From assembly GCF_024139115.2 (NCBI RefSeq), contig NC_085140.1, forward strand, positions 432,697,240-432,761,239: a DNA stretch of 64,000 nucleotides. Direction: 5' to 3'. Position numbers and translations under genes: made by a program. Positions 34,893-44,654 of the stretch are shown in pieces. Within the stretch, counting starts at the first letter, position 1. Each line of letters opens with the position of its first letter. The stretch comes from Armigeres subalbatus. Lineage: Eukaryota > Arthropoda > Insecta > Diptera > Culicidae. Below the pieces are notes generated by a model, which was given only the letters and a program-made list of their open reading frames with translations, made no database searches and was not told where the DNA came from.

Positions 34893-36812
34893 ATAATCGC
34901 AGCGCTTGCAGTATCAATCGGGCCGCTGGCGGCCGGACTGGGGAAGGGCTATCCGAGTCCCGCCATCGCAAGCCTCCAGGAGCTACAACTGCGCCAACGA
35001 GGCAACTATACGGCCTTCTCTGTCAACGACCAGCAAGCAAGCTGGATTGCAAGTCTTTCACTCCTAGGTAGGTGGTACGCATATCAAGGGTGAAATCGAA
35101 CGGAAATTAAAATTGTTTCTGATACACCGAATCTCTTCCGCAGGTGCTCTCTTCGGTGGCATGTTCGGTGGGGTCGCCATGCAGTACGGCCGGAAGCGGG
35201 TGCTAGCGTTGATGTCGTTGCCATTTTCACTTTCCTGGATCCTGACGGTGTTCGCCAAATCGGTGGAAACGATGTTCTTCACCGCCTTCGTCGGGGGATT
35301 CTGCTGCGCCATCGTGTCAACCGTGACCCAGGTTTACATCAGTGAGATTTCCTCACCGGACATCCGCGGGTTTCTCAGTGCCATTCAGAAGATTGCCGGC
35401 CACCTGGGGATGTTGATTTCGTACATGCTTGGCGCGTATCTGGACTGGCGACAGCTGGCAATGCTGGTATCGGCCGCACCGATAATGCTCTTCATATCTG
35501 TGATCTATATACCGGAAACGCCGAGCTTTTTAGTGTTAAGAGGCTGCGATGAGGAAGCTCATCGGTGAGTAAAATGTTGCATCATTATTTGAAATGTTAT
35601 GAGAACACCGAAAACGTTAACGTGTTAACAAAAGCTGAGACAAATTGAAATTTTGATCGGTTAATTAGTGAAGAAAAAATAAATTCCAATTTTCTTCTAT
35701 CCACAGCTCACTTCAATGGCTTCGGGGTCCACACAAAAACGTAGAGATAGAGCTCGACACAATCCGTTCGAACGTACGTACATCGAGAATCAATATGCTG
35801 AACCGGATGTCGACGGTGGCCAGCGCCACCTCGGTTCCGAACGGCACAAGTCAACAGCTTCCAACGCACCAGCAGCATGAACAACAGCAACGGCAGGGCA
35901 ATCGCGTCAACGCCCGTCTGTCGCAGATTGTTCGGTCATGCCAACTGCCGCGTATTTCGTTCGCTGCTATAGTGTCCAACGTGAAAGCCGTCATGCGCAA
36001 CGCTCGCTTGGTGAAACCCGTCTCCATCACCTGTGGCCTTATGATCTTTCAACGATTCACCGGTAACTATCGAATACAATCACATTAAATGGAATTTGTA
36101 ACGGATACTAAAATATGTTTTAACCCAGGTGCCAACTCGTTCAACTTCTACGCCGTGACTATCTTCAGCAAAACGTTCGCCGGCATGAACCCACACGGAG
36201 CGGCCATCGCAGTAGGCTTCGTGCAGCTCCTCGCTTCGATGCTATCCGGTTTGCTCATCGACACAGTAGGCCGCATACCGTTGCTCATAGTAAGCAGCGT
36301 GTTCATGTCGCTCGCTTTGGCTAGCTTTGGTTCGTTCGTGTATTATGGACAGACGAACAAAATGCTTGCTGCCGCCAGCTTCGATCTGGATGCGCAGGCG
36401 GGAAACAACGATTGGATACCACTGTTGTGTGTTCTTGTGTTCACCGTAGCGTTTTCGTTGGGCATTTCGCCGATTTCGTGGCTTCTGATTGGAGAGTTGT
36501 TCCCTCTGGAATACCGAGGAATTGGCAGCTCGATAGCCACCAGCTTCAGCTATTTCTGCGCCTTCCTCGGTGTGAAGACTTTTATGGATTTTCAGGTGCG
36601 TGTTGCCATAGACGCCGATCTTATTTAGAGACGTTTCACGATTTATGTTACCTTTTCAGGCGGCATTCGGATTGCACGGCACGTTCTGGCTGTACGCGTG
36701 CATATCCTGCGTTGGGCTGTTCTTCGTCATCATGGTCGTGCCGGAGACCAAGGGACGCGACCTGGAGGAGATGGATCCGAAGTACGTGCGAACCCTCACG
36801 ATAAATCGATGA
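34893..36812 (+). CDS. Facilitated trehalose/sugar transporter, Tret1-like (SLC2/MFS), five exons, 5' incomplete
   Basis: Exons 34893-35067, 35144-35564, 35707-36062, 36129-36595 and 36660-36812 (stop TGA) join in frame to 523 codons. Introns of 76, 142, 66 and 64 bp all have GT..AG. The protein is a 12-helix MFS sugar porter of the plasma membrane, expected to carry trehalose or glucose between haemolymph and cells. Family marks: YGRKR after helix 2, YISEISSPDIRG around helix 4, PETPSFL before the central loop, WLRG, DTVGRIPLL after helix 8, ELFPLEYRG, and PETKGRDLEEM at the end. The central loop carries a Gln-rich insert of about 35 residues (HQQHEQQQRQ). The usual QQxSGxN of helix 7 reads FQRFTGAN, with Arg for the second Gln, and PETPR has Ser for Arg. 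The first exon begins just before helix 1 after a clear acceptor, so a start exon lies upstream. It could be another SLC2-type carrier rather than a trehalose transporter. Confidence 0.9.
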
Positions 36813-38370
36813 GACATGGGAACGCACGTAGAGTATCTAGTATAGTATTTAATGGGCCCTCGCGCGCAATGCTTACCCCCGTACTACGTTGTTTATAGAG
36901 AGTTCGCTTGGTAGGAGTCAGCTTTTACGCTGTTGCATGTTTGACTTAAACGGTGCGTTCGCAATGTTACTTAAATCAGATTTAAGTGCAATCTAAACTT
37001 ATTAGAAAGGAGCAGCTATTGGATGAACGAGTTATCAATGACTGATGGAAGTTGTGAAACGATATTTAAATGTTCCTAAGATACAAGCACTGGAAATTAG
37101 TGCTTCAAGGTAATAGTTATTGTTATATTCTAGAAAAACGCGAATGTGGCTTATGATTTATGTTTATGATTTTAGAAAAAAAAAGTGGCAGAATAAGTGA
37201 GTGTTTGTAAATAAAACTGAAAGCCAAGGGACAGCCGTACTTAGAAATACAGATTTTTTTTAATACAAGATAACTTATTCTAGCGCAGCGAATGAATGGA
37301 TGAGAGAAGCAAGTAAGGTTTGCGCTTGATGAACAAGGGAATTCTTCTGTTCGATAATTCATCTTTCGTTCTCGACAGTCGACAAACTATAGGAAGGAAT
37401 ACACACACTTGTAAATATAGGTCCGTTAAACGCACAAAGGAGTATTGATAACACGAGTAGAGCATAACCGCGCGAAGAAAATCGCAGCTATTCATCCGTA
37501 AAGCGAATCGGTTGAAGGCTATTTCTATGATCCCATGACGCTTTTCACGTGCGCTGTTGTAATAATGCTTTTGTTTAAAAGAGCAGTTGGAGATTCAGTT
37601 CAAAAAGACCAATCTAGTAATACAATTGATTCTCATGTTTTTTTTTCTTCGTTCGATTCAGATGAATGATGATATTTACTATTGATATTGGGTTAGCATA
37701 TTTAATTTGTTTTGAAAATCACTGTTTAAACTGTGTAAAACTTTTTTGGATTTATCAAATCATTTAAAAACTTAAAATCGCCAGTGGTCCCAATACTATT
37801 TTAATGAATCCAACATACCGCTGAAAAAAAAAAGATTTTCACTGTTGTGTATCCAGTTTAACATTATTACATTACATGGGAGGCTAGTCCACTGCACTCT
37901 TACACTCCGGACTAGAATAATCATGGATTAAATGACTAGATAAAAGACTTAGTCCTATCTCGGAAGAAATGACCAATTAACCACATGATTATTACAGCGT
38001 GAATTAAACGTTTTGAAAATGAAAATTGGCCGTATCGGACTATGTGCTCAAAAGTTATGGCCAAAATACTGTTTTTATAACACACGAGAAAGGCTCCATC
38101 ACCGCTTGGTGGATTAATCTGGGTTTTTAACGAATTTTTCGCGGTTTTATGGTTGCTCATATACCACAGATAGAGGAGGTATATGGAGGTATGAAGTATG
38201 CAGGATCAGAGATGTCCTACACAGTTGGCAAACAATCTGCTCTTTTATTTTTCACAATTTCTAACAATCAAATAAAATTCATTCATTAAGTGCAACTAAT
38301 AGATGGATTTTTGAGTTTTCTAAATGTCACTTCGTGGTTGAGATTTATCAGTGGTTAAGATTTATCTGAG
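36813..38370. other. 3' UTR and intergenic DNA
   Basis: AT-rich sequence after the transporter stop. No ORF with protein character and no strong inverted repeat is seen. Confidence 0.4.
37210..37215 (+). terminator. Candidate polyadenylation signal for the transporter
   Basis: AATAAA, about 400 bases after the stop codon, in AT-rich sequence without other genes. Plausible 3' UTR length; no cDNA evidence. Confidence 0.35.
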
Positions 38371-38379
38371 CTACTTGCA

Positions 38380-39010
38380 TGACCAAGCCCGTCTGGAGGC
38401 CGGACAGGCCTGCCCACCGGATGGGTGTTTGTTGTCTGTTCCAAGACCACAGATCAAACACCTCGGTGTGGTCTGGCAGGTGTGAGACTTGTGACCTTCA
38501 GCTCCACACCTCCAGCAAAGCCGACTCCGATCAGGACCTTTGCAGTCATATGACTTATGTCCGTAACCGAAGCACTTGAAGCAGGCCTCCCAAGCAACAC
38601 AAGTCTAATGAAACTAGTTTCAGCAACCTGATTGTGACTAAACCGCAACCGAATCGCGGTATCCTGGATTTCAACGCCATACTGATCTCTCAGTGCAGCC
38701 ATCAGTTCACCGGCTTCGGTAATTTCGTCCAGGCCACGACATTAGATTACTTCCACTGGGCATAGGGCTTTTACCTGAACCGCATCACCCACCACCTCTT
38801 TCGCCAACTTTTTATACGCGGAACTTTTCCGCGCAGCATCCCGCTGTAGGACGAGGATCATCTCACCCCTCTGCGTTCTACAGATACATTTGACATCATC
38901 CCCCAGGACAGTAAATTTTTTTTATCGTCCCGCAAAGCCTTCAGGACGTCAGCATAGCTTTTACCATCAGCCTTGACAATAATTGCTTCGCCTATGTCCT
39001 TCATGCCATT
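38380..39010 (-). pseudogene. LINE gag (ORF1) fragment with three zinc knuckles
   Basis: Read on the minus strand from about 39,010: VKADGKSYADVLKALRDDKK, RTQRGEMILVLQR, then ELMAALRDQYGVEI and a stretch with IRLRFSHNQVAETSFIRLV. After a one-base shift come CFKCFGYGHKSYDC (38542-38583), CWRCGAEGHKSHTC (38476-38517) and CLICGLGTDNKHPSGGQAC. The GEMIL motif and the knuckle set are typical of ORF1 proteins of Jockey/R1/LOA-group LINEs. There is an in-frame stop near 38,745 and frameshifts near 38,925 and 38,600. No pol region adjoins it. Confidence 0.75.
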
Positions 39011-39078
39011 ACAATTGGAAGGCACACCTTCCTTTCATCTACGGTTACTCCCATGGGCGTAGCCAGGATTTCGAGCGG

Positions 39079-39102
39079 GGGGGGGGGGGGGGGGGGGGGG
39101 GG
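39079..39102. repeat. Poly-G tract next to GGGCGTAGCCAGGATTT
   Basis: A run of about 24 G follows CATGGGCGTAGCCAGGATTTC. That combination is similar to ends of widespread non-autonomous DNA transposons in many animals. No matching opposite end was found. Confidence 0.4.
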
Positions 39103-39169
39103 CCACTTTTTTGGGTTTTCTAATTCGTAGTTTTATAGTGGTTTTATAAAAACACATGAATATTAGGAA

Positions 39170-39395
39170 TCTATGACAAAAGGTCGAAAGGACGAAAGGA
39201 CAAAAGGACGAAAGACAAAATGTCGAAAAGACAAAAGGTCGAAAGAACAAAACGTCGAAAGGGGCAGAAGGTCGTAAGGACAAAAGGTCGAAAGGACAAA
39301 AGGTCGAAAGGACAAAAGGTCGAAAAGGACAAAAGGTCGAAAGGAGCAAAAGGTCGAAAAAGACAAAAAGGTCGAAAGGAACAAAAGGTCGATCA
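39170..39395. repeat. Minisatellite A, ~16-bp unit GACAAAAGGTCGAAAG
   Basis: About 13-14 copies of a 16-17-bp unit with small length variants. Frames stay open only because the unit lacks stops; the encoded Lys/Arg-rich peptide repeats (KRSKGQKVE) are not evidence of a gene. Confidence 0.85.
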
Positions 39396-39689
39396 TGAAC
39401 AAGTTGAGATTTTGTGTATTCCAAAGGAATTTTTGGAATGCATTTAACTTCAAGTAGAAATAACACTCATCTCATTGCGCCATTTTGACAAATCGAAGTG
39501 ACATTAAGAAAACTCAAACATCCATATATTAGTTGTACTCACTGAATGAATTTTATTTAATTGTTAAAAATTGTGAAAAATAAAAGGGCAGATTTTTTTG
39601 ACAACTATGTAACTCTGGTGCGAGATTGATTCTCTCCGTTTCAGTTTTTTGTCTATTTCGCCTTTTTGATCTTATTGATATATTTTTCC

Positions 39690-39958
39690 GCTTTTGTCCC
39701 GCTCGACCTTTTGTCCCTTTCGATGTTTTGTCCCTTTCGACGTTTTGTCCTTTCGACCTTTTGTCCCTTTCGACCTTTTGTCCTTTTCGACCTTTTGTCT
39801 TCCGACGTTTTGTCTTTCGACCTTTTGTCCTTTCGACCTTTTGTCCTTTCGACCTTTTGTCCATTTCGACCTTTTGTCCCTTCGACCTTTTGTCTTCCGA
39901 CGTTTTGTCTTTCGACCTTTTGTCCTTTCGACCTTTTGTCTTTCGACCTTTTGTCCCT
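39690..39958. repeat. Minisatellite B, same unit inverted (CGACCTTTTGTCCTTT)
   Basis: About 16 copies of the same unit as array A but on the opposite strand, 295 bp away. The two arrays could pair as a long imperfect hairpin. Confidence 0.85.
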
Positions 39959-40239
39959 AACCCGAATATTAGAGCTTGGCACTATTTCCTTCTAAGTTCC
40001 AAAAACTTTGAAACGAAATCCACAACCAACAGTAAAGGCTGGATCACAATAGCACGTTGCGCTGGGCGTTGAAGTCAGCGTTTTGTACTAGAACGCAACG
40101 CTAATAAACGTGACGCATTCATGCCAACAATGCAACGTTCGCGTTGTACGTTTATTAAACAACAATAATGATATTTAAATTTCTAAACAAATCCGCTCTG
40201 AAATAATATTTATTATCAAATAGACAGAAAAAAACAAAA

Positions 40240-42096
40240 TGCAAGCTTCCTTCAGGAATTCCTTCGACAATTGCTCCAGTCATTCTATCCGAAGTTCTAT
40301 CAGGAATCCTTTAGGAATGCCTTCAGCAACTTTTTCGGCAAAGTCTTCAGGAATTTCACCATTAAATTCGCCGGGAATTAATCCAAAAATTTCACCATTA
40401 TTTACTCCAAGAAATCTTCCACGAGCTCCTTTATAAGTTCTGCAGGGAATTCTTCCGATAATTCTTCATGCTGAATCTTATAAAAATTTCTGAAAAATTG
40501 CATCAAATCCAAGAAGTTCCTAAAAATATTCCGTGGAAATTCCGCAGAACTGGCAGTAAACATTCCTGAAAATTTCGCAAAAAATCTTCGAATTTCTTGT
40601 GTAAATTCCATAAAATTTTCCCTGAAAGTTTCAAATAATTTCTTGTGAAAATTTCAAAGAATTTCTCCTGGAATTCCACCGAACATTTATACAGAAATTA
40701 TACCGAAAATGAAACTTTCGGAGGAATTCCTAGATTAATTCTCAAAGTAATCCTGAAAGAATTCCGGTGAAAACATCAAGATTTCCACTGGGAGATCCTT
40801 CAGGAGTTTCTCCAAAAACTCCTCTGGGAATTCTTCCAGGAGTTCCACCGGCAGTTCCTCCAAGAGCTCCTCAAGGATTTCCTCCGAGAATTTTTCAAGT
40901 AGTTCTATCGGCAGTTTCTACGGGGGTTCCTCTGAAAATTCTTCCGGGAAATTCTCCAGAATTTCCTCTGGGAATTCATTCAGATAGTCTTTCTAGAATT
41001 CATTAAGTTTTCTTCAGGAATCTGTATAGAAATTCATCCAGAAGCTCTTCCGAGAATTTCTATGGGAGTCCTCAGGGAGCTTCTCCGGGATGTCCTCTGA
41101 CGATGACGATGGTCCAGCTATATACCCTTACAAATGTTTCAGCTAGACGAGATTTGTCTATAAGATGAATTTTCCACGATTTTTTCCGAGGATTCTTCTG
41201 ATAGTTTCACTGGCATTTCCTCCGGGGGTTCCTTAGAAAATTCTCCCGGGAGTTTCTTCAGAAATTCCTCCGGAAGTTCCTACGAGAATTCCTCCGAGAG
41301 CTCCTTCGGGAATTCCACCAGTAGCTCTGCCAGGAACTCATTCAGGCTTTTTTCAGGAAATCATTTAGGCTTTCTTCAGAAATTTAAATGGAAATTCCTC
41401 CTGAAGTTCTTCCGATAGTTTCTGTGGGAGTTCCTCCGGGAGGTCCTCTAGGAATTCTTCTAGGAGTTCCTCCTGAAATTCTTTCGAAAGTTCTTACGGG
41501 AGCTCCTCCGGCAGTTTTTTAAGGAACTCCTCTGGGAGATACACCTCAGAAGAGGAACTCGCAGAGTAATTTCCGGAGGAACATCCAGAGGAATTCCCGT
41601 AGAAATTATTAGAGGAATTCTAAGTCGCTAAGTTAACTAAGTCCCGTTTTATTAGGAAATGCTAAGACAATGTAACAATAAAACCGGACTTAGTTAACTC
41701 CTTGATAAAGGTACAATATATGTAACCGAAACGTCGGATAAAAACGTAAAACCTGTTTTTGAGCATAAGAAGACTGAAAGCCATAATCTCAAATATTATT
41801 ATTATTTTTATTTGGGAAGTTTTCAGTCCTAGGCTGGCTCACCTCGAATCCAGGAATTCCCTGGGAAGTTACTGGAGGGATTCCCGGAGGAACGCTTGGT
41901 AAAACTCCAGGAGGAGCTCCCGGAGGTAATTCCAGGGAATTCCAGGAGAAGTACCTGAAGGAATTCCCGGAAAAATACCTGGAAGAATTTCTGGGGAAAT
42001 ACTTGGACGAACTCCTGGAGAAATTCTCAAAGAAATTTGTAGAGGAATTCTTGAAGGATATTCTGAAGTAAATGCGAAAAGAACTCTAGAATGAAA
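40240..42096. repeat. Degenerate GGAATTCC-type array, long block
   Basis: Roughly 1.8 kb of TTCCTCCGGGAATTCTTCC-like modules, richer in GC than the other blocks. Both orientations occur, with the switch from TTCC-rich to GGAG-rich at about 41,560. It is interrupted by a 69-bp hairpin unit and its neighbour (41,631-41,850) and ends exactly where the hAT-type element was inserted. Confidence 0.65.
41631..41699. repeat. 69-bp hairpin AGTTAACTAAGTCC
   Basis: Bases 41631-41653 pair with 41677-41699 at 22 of 23 positions. It is followed by CCTTGATAAAGGT and CCGAAACGTCGG, short hairpin-like words often seen near ends of retroelements. Probably a small mobile unit or its end inside the array. Confidence 0.6.
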
Positions 42097-42104
42097 TCCT
42101 AGAG

Positions 42105-43973
42105 CAGGGGTTCTCAACCTTTTTTATGAGAGGTACCCCTTCGAACTTTTGCATTAATTGAGGTACCCCCTCTTGAAAGGAAGCTTCCTAGCCTCTTGAA
42201 AGAATAATAATTTTGAAGGGAGGCTTTTGAGCCTTTGATAAGGAGTTTCTGAATCTCTTGAAAGTAGGCTTCCGCTGCTCTTGATAAGAGGCTTCAGAGC
42301 CTTTTGTAGAGAGGCTTTCGAGCCTCTTGAATGGCGGTGTTCGAGCCACTTGAAAGGAGGCTTCTTTTGCATATTGAAAGGACGCTTCTGAGCCTGTTGA
42401 AAGGAGGCTTCCAAGCCTCTTGAAAGAAGAATTCCGAGCTTCTAGAATTGAGGCTTCCAAGGGTCTTGAAAGTACGCTTCCGAGCCTCTTAAAAGGAGTC
42501 TTCCGAGCTCTTTGAAAGAAGGCTTCTGATCCTCCTGAAAGGAGGATTCTGAGTCTCTTGAAAGAAGCTTCTGAATCTCTTGAAAGTATGCTTCCGCACC
42601 TCTTGATAAGGGGCTTTTGAGCCCCTAGTAGAGAGGCTTTCAAGCATCTTGTATGGTGGCTTTCTTTTCATCTTTGAATGATGCTTCTGAACCTCTGAAA
42701 GATGATGAAAGATACCTTGAACCCTCTTGGAAAAAGAATTTTGAGTTTCTTGAAGGGAGGCATCCGAAGCTCTTGAAGAGAGGCTTCCGATTCACTTGGA
42801 AGTAGGCTTTCGAGCCTCTTAAAAGGAGCCTCCTTAGCTTTTTGAATGAAGGCTGTCTTTTTAAAAGTAGGCTTCCGAGCCTCTTGAAAGGAGGCATCCG
42901 AGCCTCTTGAATGAAGTCTTCCGAGCCTCTTGAAAGGAGACTTCCGAGCCTCTTGAAAGAAGTCTTCCGAGCCACTTGAAAGGAGACTTCCGAGCCTCTT
43001 GAAAGAAGTTTTCCAAGCCTCTTGAAAGGAGGCTTCCGAGCCTCTTGAAAGGAGGCTTCCGAGCCTCTTGAAAGGAGGCTTCCGAGCCTCTTGAAAGGAG
43101 GCTTCCGAGCCTTTTGAAAGAAGTCTTTCGAGCCTCTTGAAAGGAGGCTTCCGAGCCTCTTGAAAGAAGTCTTCCGATCCTCTTGAAAAGAGGCTTCCGA
43201 GCCTCTTGAAAGAAGGCTTCCGAGACTCTTAAAAGGAGGCTTCCGAGCCTCTTGAAAGGATGCTTTCGAGCCTCTTAAAAGGAGGCTTCCGAGCGTCTTA
43301 AAAGGAGGCTTCCGAGCCTCTTGAAAGGAGGCTTCCGAGCCTCTTGAAAGGAGGCTTCCGAGCCTCTTGAAAGGAGGCTTCCGAGCCTCTTGAAAGGAGG
43401 CTTCCGAGCCTCTTGAAAGGAGGCTTCCGATCCTCTTGAAAGCATCGATCGAAGCTATTTGAAGAAAGGCTTCTGACTCTCTTAAAATGAGGTTTCTGGG
43501 ACTCTTGAAAGGAGGCTTCCTTCCCTAGCAGCACGCACTATAAAGTTGCTGCAACCATTTTTTCCTAACATGTGCTGCTCGGGTTTTACAAGAAGGCTTC
43601 TGAACATCTTTAAAGGAGGCATTCAAGCTGCTCTGAAGAAGGCTTCCGAGAAGTGTAGAAGGATGTTTCTAATCTTCTTGCATCAAAATAACTAACTTTT
43701 CTGAAAAAAAAACTTCATGTCTCTGAAACGGAGTCTTCGGAACTTTTAGATTGATGAGGGTGGGGTTCAATTGGCTTTGATTTACTGATCGCCATGTATA
43801 TTATGTACAAGACAAAGTTTTGAAATAATAAAAATACACAATTATCAAAATTTTATCACTAAGGTCTGATTGGAATTGTAATACGTCCGCAATTATGCAG
43901 TTTTGTCCGAGGTACCCCTTAGAGCCAGCGAAGGTACCCCAGGGGTACATGTACCCCAGGTTGAGAACCGCTG
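42105..43973. mobile_element. Non-autonomous hAT-type transposon, 1869 bp
   Basis: Terminal inverted repeats CAGGGGTTCTCAACCT (42105-42120) and its complement with one mismatch (43958-43973). The exact 8-bp TSD TCCTAGAG stands at 42097-42104 and 43974-43981. An 8-bp TSD plus a CAGGGGTTCTC start is the hallmark of hAT elements. Just inside each end GGTACCCC is repeated. There is no transposase; the interior is almost entirely a 23-bp tandem repeat. Mobilisation would need a hAT transposase from elsewhere. Confidence 0.92.
42172..43520. repeat. 23-bp hairpin minisatellite inside the hAT-type element
   Basis: Unit GAGGCTTCCGAGCCTC plus TTGAAAG, 23 bp, roughly 55-60 copies. The segment about 43,000-43,440 is nearly homogeneous and both flanks are increasingly diverged. 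Each unit contains a perfect 6-bp stem (GAGGCT/AGCCTC) with a TCCG loop. Since three units make 69 bp without stops, minus-strand frames encode 23-residue repeats; these are by-products. Confidence 0.92.
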
Positions 43974-43981
43974 TCCTAGAG

Positions 43982-44460
43982 GATTTCGCTATAAAGTTTA
44001 TGGCGGTTTTATCCCGGAGGGATTAAAGGATGAGCTCCTGGAGAAATGCCTGAAGAGGTTCCTTGAAGAATTTCCGAAGGAATTTCTTATAGATGGAGCA
44101 AAATCGGAGAATTTCTGTCCTAAATTTTTGAAGAAACTTCTGGTGGAATTTCGGGAGGAAATTCCGTATGTATTCTTGAAGGAACTCTCGAATACATTTC
44201 AGAAGAAATGCCGGAGATTTTGCTGGAAGAATAGCCGAAGAAATATCTAGAAGTATAACTTAAAAGAAGTAAAAAAATCTTCAAGGAATTTCCTCATGAA
44301 TTCCCTAAAAAAAATTTAGTGAGGGGTTTCTAGATAAAAAGGAATTACAATTACATGAGAAGGATTTTCGAACGATTTTTAAAAGGAATTTGTGGATTAC
44401 TTCTCGGAGGAATTAAGAAGTTCCCAGGGGAGCTTCTAGAAGGATTTCAAGGAGAATTTA
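43982..44460. repeat. Degenerate GGAATTCC-type array, continuation
   Basis: The array interrupted by the hAT-type element resumes here with GGAATTTC and CTGGAGAAATTCC-like modules. Confidence 0.6.
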
Positions 44461-44654
44461 TGACCCCTAAATGTTTCGAGTTGTTTTGAACTTTCATATG
44501 TATTATGGATCCTGGATACCCTAATAAGTTTTTGGGAATCTTTTGAATTTCAACCACCTATTTCTGAATATGATTGTATTGTAAAGTGCACATGTTAAGG
44601 GAATTCATTCCAGTCCCCGTTCAATCTTACCACCATGTAGGGGGGGGGGCGAAA

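Noticed and set aside
39170..39958. CRISPR-like array
   Set aside because: Units are adjacent and variable with no unique spacers, and the DNA is from an animal genome.
39163..40072. Several ORFs of 90-150 codons in the minisatellite arrays
   Set aside because: The 16-bp unit has no stop in several frames, so length alone means nothing; the peptides are simple repeats.
42154..43534. Minus-strand ORFs with 23-residue repeats
   Set aside because: Frames exist because three 23-bp units make 69 bp without stops; start positions are arbitrary and the array lies within a non-autonomous transposon.
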